Shown: one piece after another, positions 33,585-42,639 of the stretch
Position numbering within the stretch: the first letter of the stretch is position 1
How the letters are laid out: every line of letters starts with the position of its first letter
Assembly: GCA_018466975.1 (NCBI GenBank)
Contig: CM031558.1
Coordinates: 2,542,001 to 2,606,000, forward strand
Origin: Sparassis latifolia
Lineage: Eukaryota; Basidiomycota; Agaricomycetes; Polyporales; Sparassidaceae
Length of the DNA: 64,000 nucleotides
Reading direction: 5' to 3'
Position numbers and translations under genes: made by a program
Notes under the pieces: generated by a model
Told to the model about the DNA's origin: nothing
The model's database searches: none
Seen by the model: the letters and a program-made list of their open reading frames with translations, nothing else

Positions 33585-34721
33585 TTATCCCTCACAGCTG
33601 CTCGTGCTCCACGACGGCGAGCGTGCGCGCGCGGCGAGGTTGTATGGGGTGTCCTTGTGAGCATGACACCGCATCGCCCCACGATTCTTTTCAGACCCCT
33701 TCAGATGCCGCAAGAGCGTATCTGACCTTGAGAACATACGCATACAGCCGCCGTAATACACGACGCTCTCGAACTCAAACTGATGCGCGCGCTTGACGTC
33801 GATACCCGCGCTCAGCGCCTCTGCTAGTGGAACCCCCCCGCAAATCACCTTCGCGTCAGAATGGCTTCTCATATGTCGCCTCAAGTCACACGAGCGTGCC
33901 ATCTTCAAACCACAGAAAGTGCACCGGGATGAACCGGGGGCCGGTGGAAGCGGTCTCTTCTTGCATAGTTTGTTGCGCCGTCTCGTGTCGTGAAAAGTAG
34001 CGCCCCGAGGTGACGGTGATGTCACATGTGCTGACAACGAGGCGCAATTAACGCCGCGAGGAGAGCCGAAGTTAAGAGGAAAGGGTAAGACGGAAGGGGA
34101 CCAGGAGGCAAAGATGGAAGGATCGGAGGGAGGGGCCGCGCCCCAGGTGAATGCAGAAGGGGAGGTAAGTGTAGGATCAGAGGTGAGAGCGGGTTGAAAT
34201 GCAAGTGTGGATTCCGCTGGGGAATCCGCGAAGTAAGAATCTGCCTGATAACGTTCTTCGCTTAGTGCAGTGGTCTGCGTTGGAATCACCTCGCAGAATC
34301 TCTGCGGCGATAGGGATCGCACAGCACGATCCAAAGACTCAGTCTTTGTTGTGTGTTCCTCCCTCTCCCCAGGTGAACTGGACATCGGCGGGAAGCTAAA
34401 AAGTGACATCAAGCAATCCTGGTATACCAGGGGCCACAACGATGAAGAAGAATATTCATGTTTGAGGGATGGCCCTGCGACGAGCGCACCTTGTGCGGAG
34501 AAGGAAGAGGGCGATGCTGCATCAAAGTCCAAGTTGCTGAACCCAGGGAGATACCTGCTGATATGTGAGGGCAAGTAGTATGGAGATCGTGAGTACGCAC
34601 GAAATGCCCCATGGTTTCGGAGACACGACAGAGTCGTATTCTGATGTATCCAGCGTGGCGTCGCACACGTCATCAAAGGAGTTATCAGGGAATCATCAAG
34701 GACGAAGGAAGATGCGGTCAT
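33585..34721 (-). CDS. C2H2 zinc finger transcription factor, basidiomycete type
   Basis: One open frame; the frame extends to 34808 without ATG, and the first ATG is at 34721 (MTASSFVLDDSL), giving 378 residues. The N-terminal two thirds are Ser/Pro-rich and disordered. A basic run RRRNKLCKKRPLPPAP precedes the fingers. Finger 1 is CTFCGLKMARSCDLRRHMRSH (C-x2-C-x12-H-x3-H). Then comes the basidiomycete-style insert VICGGVPLAEALSAGIDV and finger 2 around GGCMRMFSRSDTLLRHLKGS. The C-terminal ~30 residues are basic. Nuclear; target genes unknown. A possible 43-nt intron inside the N-terminal half would break the frame and is rejected. Confidence 0.8.
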   Translation of the reverse strand: MTASSFVLDDSLITPLMTCATPRWIHQNTTLSCLRNHGAFRAYSRSPYYLPSHISRYLPGFSNLDFDAASPSSFSAQGALVAGPSLKHEYSSSSLWPLVYQDCLMSLFSFPPMSSSPGEREEHTTKTESLDRAVRSLSPQRFCEVIPTQTTALSEERYQADSYFADSPAESTLAFQPALTSDPTLTSPSAFTWGAAPPSDPSIFASWSPSVLPFPLNFGSPRGVNCASLSAHVTSPSPRGATFHDTRRRNKLCKKRPLPPAPGSSRCTFCGLKMARSCDLRRHMRSHSDAKVICGGVPLAEALSAGIDVKRAHQFEFESVVYYGGCMRMFSRSDTLLRHLKGSEKNRGAMRCHAHKDTPYNLAARARSPSWSTSSCEG

Positions 34722-35573
34722 AGTGTCAGTATATCGACCGGTGGTAGGTACGAGGGAGAAAAACACAGAGGCGGAGGGGAATTTATAGGCGAGAGTCTCT
34801 TTGTGCAACTAGTGCACGCATCATGCGATCCAATATGCTGAGTGGCGTTATCAAGATCGCAATGTGCTCGGCGATGCATGAGGTAGTATGCATACGGCAT
34901 TTCTCCGCAGTTTCACAGACAAAGCATCAAGCCACTCGAACCCCGATCTGAGCACGAGTGGCTGTGGTCCAGGCAGGAACCTGATTTAATCTGAGCCCTC
35001 GGGGAATAGATATACATCATGATGACTTTAAAAAAGCAAGGCCTTTGTTCTCTTCGATACACACGCACCGAGTCAGAACTCGACTGGAGGCACTAGGCCC
35101 CTCACAGATATATCAAATGCCAACTTCCGCGCTATCCGAACATGACAATCAGAGAAAAGGTATGAGCAACAATGACAGCATGACCATGCACAACAACTAA
35201 AGTTCACGAGGACTCGAGGCAAAGAACTTACTGGTCTCCATTTCGAGATTAGGGCGCTCAAGTACTGTAAGCAACTGCGCCTCGGGCTACGAGTAGAAGA
35301 GGATAGAAATTGGCTTAACTACATAGAAGCCTGTTGAGCTCCTTATATACTGTAAACTAAAAGACTAGAAACTACCAGACTGTTCTCGAGACATTGTCCT
35401 TACTAATCCTAACCCTACGGACCTTTCCCGGGCCTTTCCGTAGATGCCGGATTGCTAATCCGCATACCTTCAACAAGTACAACTGCAGGCATCAACGTGC
35501 TGAGAAACAGCGCACAATACCATCCGAATGTTTCAGCATATATACACAGGACGCATAACTCCTTTTTTCCCGA
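34722..35573. other. Upstream of the C2H2 gene; no supported gene
   Basis: 850 nt, AT-richer than the flanks, with only short frames. It borders the repeat island on the right. Confidence 0.35.
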
Positions 35574-35873
35574 GGAAATAACTTGGAAAAATGCGTGGAA
35601 ATCAACAAAGTTATACTGCGGGAAAAACATGAGGAACGTGTAAAAGAACAAAGCATTTCCGCAGTTTTTCCACTGGAAATAAGTTGGTCGCCAAATATGG
35701 TAGTTTTGTCCGGGTTTTGGCATGTCCTGGCATGTCCAGTTGCCTGATATGGTAGGCAACTTATTTCCAAGGGAAAAACCGTGAGAATGTTTTGTTCTTT
35801 TCTCACTTTTTTCTCGAGGTTTTTCCTCTGAAAATATATTATTGATTTCCATGCTTTTTGCCAGGTTATTTCC
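35574..35873. repeat. Foldback (long inverted repeat) element
   Basis: Arm 1 (35574-35687) begins GGAAATAACTTGG and ends GGAAATAAGTTGG. The reverse complement of arm 2 (35757-35873) begins GGAAATAACCTGG and ends GGAAATAAGTTG. Between these ends the arms share blocks such as TGGAAATCAA, GAAAAAC and AAAGAACAAA in the same order, roughly 70-75% alike by eye. The spacer is about 70 nt. A transcript would fold into a long hairpin. Probably a non-autonomous transposon remnant. Confidence 0.7.
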
Positions 35874-36620
35874 AATGGATAAAAGTGGTAATGCTTCCTG
35901 TGATACTAGGACCCCCGACAATTGGTGGAAATGCCTGATCCTGAGGAGCCCAAAATGTCCGTTAGCAGAAGCCGATTTCTGGCCTGAAATGTCCGCGAAA
36001 AACCAGGCCTCCGGCCCTCGGAGGTCAAATTTGTCCGGGTTTTGGACCAGGCATCCGTTCATCACAGAAATGTCCGGGCTCCCAGATCAGGCCTCAGGAG
36101 GCTCCAATTTTGTCCGTATTCACGAATCAGGCCCGAGTCGGGAGGCTCCAAATTTCAGAACCGCTTTCCGAGCTGCGAGAATGAAGGAATGAGCATGCTC
36201 CTTTGTGTAACACATTCTGTCTATTACTTGAGACAGAATTCAAGGCTACTACGATAGTGACATCATAAGGTAAGCACCTTCTACTGTTCTTAGCGAGTTT
36301 CCATCTTCAGGAAGGCACTTATGTGAGGCTGCTGAGATGTCAACTACAAACTTCGAAGCGGCGTGTCTGTGCAACCAGACAGCACCTAGAGAGCCTTTGA
36401 AGGCAGTAGTAAGTCCGAGCCCCCTTCCGCCCCGGTGCCGGCCTCATACGTAGATAGGTTCGGCCGGGGTCGAACTTTGTCCGGAGGGGGATCAGGCATC
36501 CATGATGTCCGGTACGTCTGTCCGTGAAAAACCTCAGGCCATCCACGGGTTGACCCCCTGATTTGTCCGTGAAAAATCAGGGATGGCGCTCTCAAAAGTC
36601 CAAAATTTGTCCGAAATCGG
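35700..36620. repeat. Degenerate array rich in TGTCCG and ATCAGGC motifs
   Basis: TGTCCG occurs eleven times on the plus strand between 35706 and 36612, far above the 0.2 expected by chance. Most copies follow A/T triplets (TTTGTCCG or AATGTCCG). Between them runs a second motif, (A)TCAGGC or CAGGC, often with CTCC. The pairing TTTGTCCGGGTTTTGG occurs twice (35706 and 36026), and TGTCCGTGAAAAA twice (36515, 36565). Resembles the subterminal repeat arrays of large DNA transposons, but no transposase is present. Confidence 0.55.
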
Positions 36621-36655
36621 CTCAGGGATCCTCCCCAATTGTCGGGGGTCCTTAT

Positions 36656-36963
36656 ATACTATGCCCTACCGTCCCATCGGCACCCCCCCTCAAGTCGGCA
36701 GTAACGCGTTATGTCACCCATCAGTCACCCATTTGGCACGTCAGCGTGACACCATCGTGACACAGCGTGATAAAACATGATTTTTCGCCGAAAACAGAAC
36801 TCGGTCAATACTAGACCGTCCGCCGTCGTTCAAGTTCGCAATTGTTTGAGATATACCATTATGAACATATATGAAGAAGGTAAGCAAGGGGACTGGAAAT
36901 GGGGGAGGTATGCTGGGGTGCCGACTTGTAGGGGGGTGCCGATGGGACGGTAGGGCATAGTAT
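36656..36963. mobile_element. MITE-like element with 44-bp terminal inverted repeats
   Basis: Left arm 36656-36699 starts ATACTATGCCCTACCGTCCC. The reverse complement of the right arm 36920-36963 matches it at 42 of 44 positions. Total 308 bp. TA dinucleotides sit at both outer edges, compatible with a TA target duplication (Tc1/mariner-like). No ORF inside resembles a transposase. Confidence 0.75.
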
Positions 36964-37080
36964 GCAACGGTGAGCATTGAGTTCTCGTCGGGTGGCGAAC
37001 CAAAAACGGCGCTCTATGAGGCAACAAATGCCCATTTATTATTTCGTCACGCGCGGCCAGTCTGACTGTCACTGACACTG

Positions 37081-37598
37081 TCCGACTGTATCTCACTGTA
37101 ACTGCCGGCGTCCGTTTGACTATCTCCGACACCGTTCAGCGGGAAGATCCTCTGCAATAAATTCCTATGTTTTCTTTTCGGTTTCGTGTCCCAAGTGTGG
37201 CGCTGTCCGCAAAACTTTAGGTTCGTTGTAGTTCCCACAAGCCCTGTCACGGTCAACCGTGGCGGGCAATGCTGTTCTTCCCTAACGATGGCCGAAAGTG
37301 CCAAAGTGATTTTCACTGGGCATTTTTGGTGAAAATATCTTAAGGAATTTGACCACTTTTTGCAAGAATACAACCGCACAGTGGGTGAACGTCACATGGT
37401 GAAATTCCCCTTGATTATAACGGGTTTCACCCGGTTCGGTCAAGCATTGTGACTACACATTCACCAGGTTTCTGAAGTTGCATGGCGAAATCTCCCGTGT
37501 ATGACAAAGCCGAAAAAATGAATGTATTGCAGAGGATCCTCCCGCAGAACGGTGTTGGAGACAGTCAAACGTCGACAGTTACAGTGAGATAGTCAGAC
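37081..37598. mobile_element. Second inverted-repeat element, older
   Basis: Left arm 37081-37163 and the reverse complement of 37522-37598 share, in order, ATCTCACTGTAACTG, GTTTGACT, TCTCC, ACACCGTTC, GCGGGA and GATCCTCTGCAATA, about 85% alike with a short gap. Interior about 360 nt without ORF. It stands directly before the RasGAP promoter. Confidence 0.6.
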
Positions 37599-37601
37599 GC
37601 A

Positions 37602-37933
37602 CCCAGTGTTGCAACCGACTGAAAAGCTGCGATCTGTCCATGTCAACCCGCAGAATCGTATGAAACTATAATCCGAGGAGGTATGTAGAAGGATAGCAAT
37701 GTTCATATATGGTCGCCTGGTAGTCGGCCGGAGACACCGTGAGTTGAAGCGTGAGGATGTCCGGAGGGCTTCCAAATGCAGGCTATCTACCGCCGTAGGC
37801 CGAGAGACTAGCTCTAAGTCTCCACAACTCTCCCAATTCGCCTCCGCGGAATCTTCACGATATCCCTCACGCTCGTTCGACATAGCAAACTTAAACATCG
37901 CGCGGTCCTCCGCGGTTGTTGCTATCACCCATC
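37602..37933. promoter_or_regulatory. Promoter region of the RasGAP gene
   Basis: Only about 330 nt separate the right arm of the repeat element from the ATG at 37934, so the element probably overlaps or borders the promoter. Confidence 0.35.
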
Positions 37934-40709
37934 ATGTCTGCCTACTCTGATCTTCCTAGCTCACCCCAGTCGCCCGCAAGTATGTCTTCGAGGCGGTTCA
38001 CAAACAGAAACACCAACCGGTACAGCGTCACCGCGTTCTTCAGTATGACTGCGGAGCAGGACGTAGATGTCGAGGATGAACTGGGCCGAGGTGAGTCCCC
38101 GTCCGTTTTCGTGCGAGGGGGCGGTCGACTCATCTCAACATGCAGCACAAAAGCGACTGAGGGAGCTCAAGTCTCGCATCTCGTCCCAATCAAAGCGGAA
38201 CTTTGTGCTCGAGCGCGATGTGCGCTTCCTAGACTCGCGCATCGGACTGCTCATCCAGAACCGAATGGCACTTGACGAGGTGCGTGCTCTTCCTTTGGGC
38301 GGGCGAGATGTGACTGACCGGGGAAAGCACGGTACAGCAAAACGAAGTGGAGCGACACCTCGAAGAGGTGGATGCGACGGAGGGACACTATCCGGACGAC
38401 CGGAAGATGCAGCAATACTCGAATCTGTTCTTCCTGCTGCAGTCTGAGCCGCGACACATCGCGTCGCTGTGCCGGCTCGTGAGCTTGACGGAGATCGATA
38501 CACTGCTGCAGACGGTGATGTTCACGCTGTACGGCAACCAGTACGAGAGCCGGGAAGAGCACCTGCTGCTGACCATGTTCCAGTCTGTGCTCTCGTCGCA
38601 GTTCGAGACGGCAACCGAGTTCGGGTCCCTGCTCAGGGCGAACACGCCGGTGTCGCGGATGATGACAACATATACGCGCCGCGGGCCGGGACAGAGCTAC
38701 CTCAAGAGCGTACTCGCAGAGCGCATCAACAGCCTCATCGAGCACAAGGATCTGAACCTCGAGATCAACCCGGTCAAGGTTTACGAGCAAATGATCATCC
38801 AGATTGAAGAAGAGACCGGTTCTCTTCCACCCAACCTACCGCGTGGAGTGCCCCCGGAGGTCGCTTCAAACAACGTGGATGTGCAGGCCATCATTGCTCC
38901 TAGACTGACCATGCTTATGGAGATTGCTAACAGCTTCTTGCTGACAATCATCGAGAGCATGGAGAGCGTACCATATGGTATTCGATGGATCTGCAAGCAG
39001 ATCAGGAGTCTGACACGGGTATGTATTCCTCTGTGTGCGTGTAATCTCAGCATAAATGCTGACCGCTCTGTGCAGCGGAAATATCCTGATGCCACAGATT
39101 ATGCTATATGCTCACTTATTGGTGGATTCTTTTTCCTTCGCTTCATCAACCCTGCCATCGTTACTCCGCAAGCGTATATGCTTGTCGAGGGCGTTCCAGC
39201 GAAATTCCCGCGGAGGACGTTGACCCTAGTATGTGGGAGCTACTTCTAGTGATGCATACGGTCGATTGACACATTGTGCCAGATCGCCAAGATGTTGCAG
39301 AATCTGGCGAATAAGCCGTCATACGCGAAGGAGGCCTATATGATCACCCTCAATCCCTTCGTAGAGAACAACAAGGCGAGGATCAACCAATTCTTAAACA
39401 ACCTTTGTGAAGTGGGCGACTTCTACGACACACTAGAAGTAGGTCGCTGTATTGCGAGCGCCCCAGGCTGCGTAACTGACGGCCGTGTGACAGATGGACC
39501 AATACATGGCATTGTCGAAGAAGGATCTGGTGATAAACATTACTCTGAATGAGCTTTACAACACACATTCCCTTATCCTCCAACATATCGAAGCTCTTGT
39601 GCGTTACCGCGATGTTCCCGCTGTCGACTTGCTCTGATTTTGTTTGCTGCGTTGTAGTCACCAAACGACAAACAGCATCTCCGGATCCTAACCGACGAGC
39701 TTGGCCAGGCACCGCCGCAAGTTCCCCGCAAAGAGAACCGTGCGATCGAGCTTCATCTCTACAGCCGGTGGGAGACACCGATCCAGGATATCCAGAGCGC
39801 GCTCATGGATTCTGTGTCCTCGAGCGATATGCTGTACATGGAGGCGAAGTCTATCTTCGTGCAGCTGGTTCGTTCTCTCCCGCATGCATCGGACAAGCGG
39901 CCATACAACCTGCCGGCCATCGCTGAGAGCGCTGCAACGACGAAGGATGCGACCCTCGTGCGCAAGGGCATCAAAGTCAAGGAGATGTTGCGCGAGCTCG
40001 AAGAGCAGAAGGTCGTCGACAGCGCCGATGGGTACAAGCTCATGCAGGATGAGGTCGCTGCGGAGCTCGTGCATCTAGGCAACCTGCGCGAGAAAGTCAT
40101 CCTAGAGACTAAGTCGCTTGACGCCGTATTTAAGACGATCTGCGACCACAACAACTATCTGCGCGGCCAGTTGGAGCAGTACAAGGCGTATCTGCAGAAT
40201 GTGCGCCTGACGTCGTCAAAGGATAAGGGCTCCTCGACGGGGGTCGGCGTTGTCACTGTGGGTGGTAAGGAGAAGAAGCCACTGAAGCCGGTTGTGCATG
40301 GACCATATCGCTTCACTCACGCACAGCTTGAGAAGGAGGGAATTATTGTGGAGAGCAATGTCCCTGATAATAGGTGCGCGTCGCGGTGGTGCTCAGCGGG
40401 GTTGACTGTTCGCTGATGTCAATGCGCTAGACGGCCAAACATCTACTTCAACTTCACGTCTCCAACACCAGGAACGTTCATCATTGCGCTCCATTACAAG
40501 GGCCGAGAGAAGGCTATCCTGGAGATGGACCTTAACATAGACGACCTCTTGGAGAAGGTTCGTACCGTTGTTTATTTTGGCCCACAAAGTTGCTGACGGA
40601 AGTTAATCCACAGCAAAAAGACAACAAACACCTGCTAGACCTGGAGTACGTGCAGCTCAACGTGCCGAAGGTTCTCGGGCTTCTCAACAAGATCTTCACG
40701 AAACGATGA
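37934..40709 (+). CDS. gap1: Ras GTPase-activating protein, Gap1/Sar1 (IQGAP-C) type
   Basis: Nine exons (37934-38090, 38146-38279, 38338-39018, 39076-39228, 39283-39438, 39494-39598, 39658-40373, 40431-40557, 40614-40709) give 774 residues. A disordered N-terminus and coiled coil ([13 protein letters not shown]) precede the RasGAP domain (~120-440): [12 protein letters not shown] with the arginine finger, [27 protein letters not shown] with the FLR motif, and [12 protein letters not shown]. The RasGAP C-terminal domain follows ([59 protein letters not shown]) and ends [16 protein letters not shown]. It stimulates GTP hydrolysis by Ras and so damps mating and growth signalling, as Gap1/Sar1 does in fission yeast. 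It lacks the calponin-homology and IQ parts of IQGAP, consistent with the Gap1 type. Confidence 0.93.
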
Positions 40710-41226
40710 CCACCCCATCATCATACTTCCACTCCTTTCTCCCACCCATGCCTGCGCTACCTTCGTCCTTCTCCCGCGCCCCTTATGATCGGCTTTACTT
40801 ATTCACACGATTTTTATGCCTTCATTGTACTTTTCCTCCGCCTCGCCCTGGTGTCACGACTCCGATACGCCTTCGTTCTCGCTCCTACGCCGTCGTTTCT
40901 CTATTCTGCTCTTTATTATCTCTTTGTCTTCCTGTCGGATCTCATCTTCGCCTCTCGGCTTGTACGAGGCCCTCGATCCCGGCCTCATCAGGATGTATTA
41001 CCGGTATCTCATGTATGCATGTCTCTGGACAGTAATTTGTCGTCGTGTCGCATGTTGGGATTGTGAATTAAGCCTGCCGATTCATAATGAATTGCGACCG
41101 CGATGTTAGTCTGCTGTGCGGCCATGCACATTTGGCATAAAACAACTGAGTACATGCAGTGACTGCGGAAGCTACAATGTGACATTACGGATTACATCCA
41201 AATCCCTGATCGATAACCACTGTCTG
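40710..41226. other. Convergent intergenic region
   Basis: Holds the 3' UTRs of the RasGAP and Gln-rich genes. A C/T-rich tract lies at 40710-40960. No gene supported. Confidence 0.4.
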
Positions 41227-42423
41227 CTACAATCCCTGCGGAGGCCAGTCGGGGAGACTCGAGAGGGCGGCGTTAATGCTCTCGCGGACACGGCGTTTGG
41301 AGGCGAGATCGCCAGACTGACGATAACCAGAGTATACTTCTTGCATCTGGAAAGCCGATGCAGCCACAGAGTCTGAAAAAACCAGAAAGGGTAACACAGT
41401 GGGTACAGGAGAGCAGGTGAGTAAAGCCGGAATGTGGACAAGACCCGCACGCACCGAAGTTTGACTCCGCCTCTCTCGTGAGCTACAGGGCGTTGTCATG
41501 AGATACAGAGACGACTTCCATGAACCAAGACTTACACTCTCCAGTCGTGCATACTCTTGCGCCTGCCCACCATACACTCCGCCGCCACCAAATAGCCCGG
41601 CGCCACCCATAGCTCGGACACGGCCCTCGACATCACGCTTCCGCGCTGACCACGCTTCCTTCAGCGCATCGAATGCATTCTGTATCTGCGATGTTCAAGT
41701 AAATGTCAGGACGTGTATGCTTGTCACGAACGTGTAATGTACCTGCTTCCATGCATAACCATCCCACGCTTCGAGCTCTGCCTTATGCTGTTGCACATAC
41801 TCCCTAGGGTGAAGCTGTCGATACTGGCCATTTCCGCCTTCAGAAGGCGTAGCAACGAACGGTGTCGACTGCAGCTGAGCGTATGGGTCAAATTCCGGCA
41901 GATACTGGTTATTCGGCTGCGGCGGGAATCCAGACTGGTACGCGCCACCATACTGTGGAGTCTGATAGCCAGAGTATTGCTGCTGCATCTGCGGTTGCTG
42001 CTGGGGCATCCCGGTGTATGTGCTGTTCACCTGGCCTGCGAGCTGCTGGCCGAAGGATGACGAGGGCTGGAAAGGACTCGAGATCTGTGGGGCCTGCGAA
42101 ACGTATCCCTGCTGCTGGGGTTGCGCAAACCCTCCGCCTCCATTCCAAGATGTCTGCTGTGGCTGCAGCTGCATTGGCGGCTGCTGCTGATACCCATTGC
42201 TATACCCTGCCGGGGCACCTTGTGCGGCATATCCCGTTGTGCTACAAACAAGAGACGACCCCGACGGCTGAGCCCACGGGGCAAATTGACTACTATCTCC
42301 ACTAAGATCGTTCGAGCCAGAGATATCGGGAAATCGAGCCAGAGCGTTAGATGGGTGGTCGATGAATGGATTATTCGAGAGCTCTGGGGGAGGGGAACCG
42401 TATCTACGGCGTGGAGAGTACAT
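41227..42423 (-). CDS. Gln/Pro/Gly-rich conserved fungal protein of unknown function
   Basis: Four exons: 41743-42423, 41536-41685, one short exon near 41456-41487 (LTREAESNF) and 41227-41372. About 335 residues. It starts MYSPRRRYGSPPPELSNNPF; residues ~60-190 are rich in Gln, Pro, Gly and Tyr (prion-like composition). Then a charged, probably helical conserved region follows: REYVQQHKAELEAWDGYAWK, QNAFDALKEAWSARKRDVEG, LFGGGGVYGGQAQEYARLE and the C-terminus SVAASAFQMQEVYSGYRQSG, KRRVRESINAALSSLPDWPP. The end looks strongly conserved, the middle variable. No known domain. It is transcribed divergently from the DNMT1-type gene 217 nt away. Confidence 0.78.
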
Positions 42424-42639
42424 TGCTCAGGGGTTTGTTGGAAAGGTTGACAATTAAGGCTCTATTTTCTGTGGAGAGCTAGCAAAGCAGAATATATCAA
42501 TACAGATTGGTTCAGGATACAGAAAGCCAGTTAGATGAAAGCGCTGCGGAGGGAGATGTCAGGCGCTATCCGATACGCCGTCACATGCACTGTGTATGCA
42601 CGTCCTCCTCATCCTCACCGCATACGTACCCCCAGCGCA
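42424..42639. promoter_or_regulatory. Short bidirectional promoter, Gln-rich gene / DNMT1-type gene
   Basis: 216 nt separate two divergent ATGs (42423 minus, 42640 plus). Both promoters must share or overlap in this stretch. Confidence 0.55.

Noticed and set aside
35415..36065. 216-codon minus-strand ORF in the repeat island
   Set aside because: It reads through both foldback arms and the motif array; the repeated peptide blocks come from the DNA repeats.
35400..37610. CRISPR-like or simple tandem repeat interpretation of the repeat island
   Set aside because: Units are degenerate, spacing is irregular, inverted ends are present and the genome is eukaryotic.
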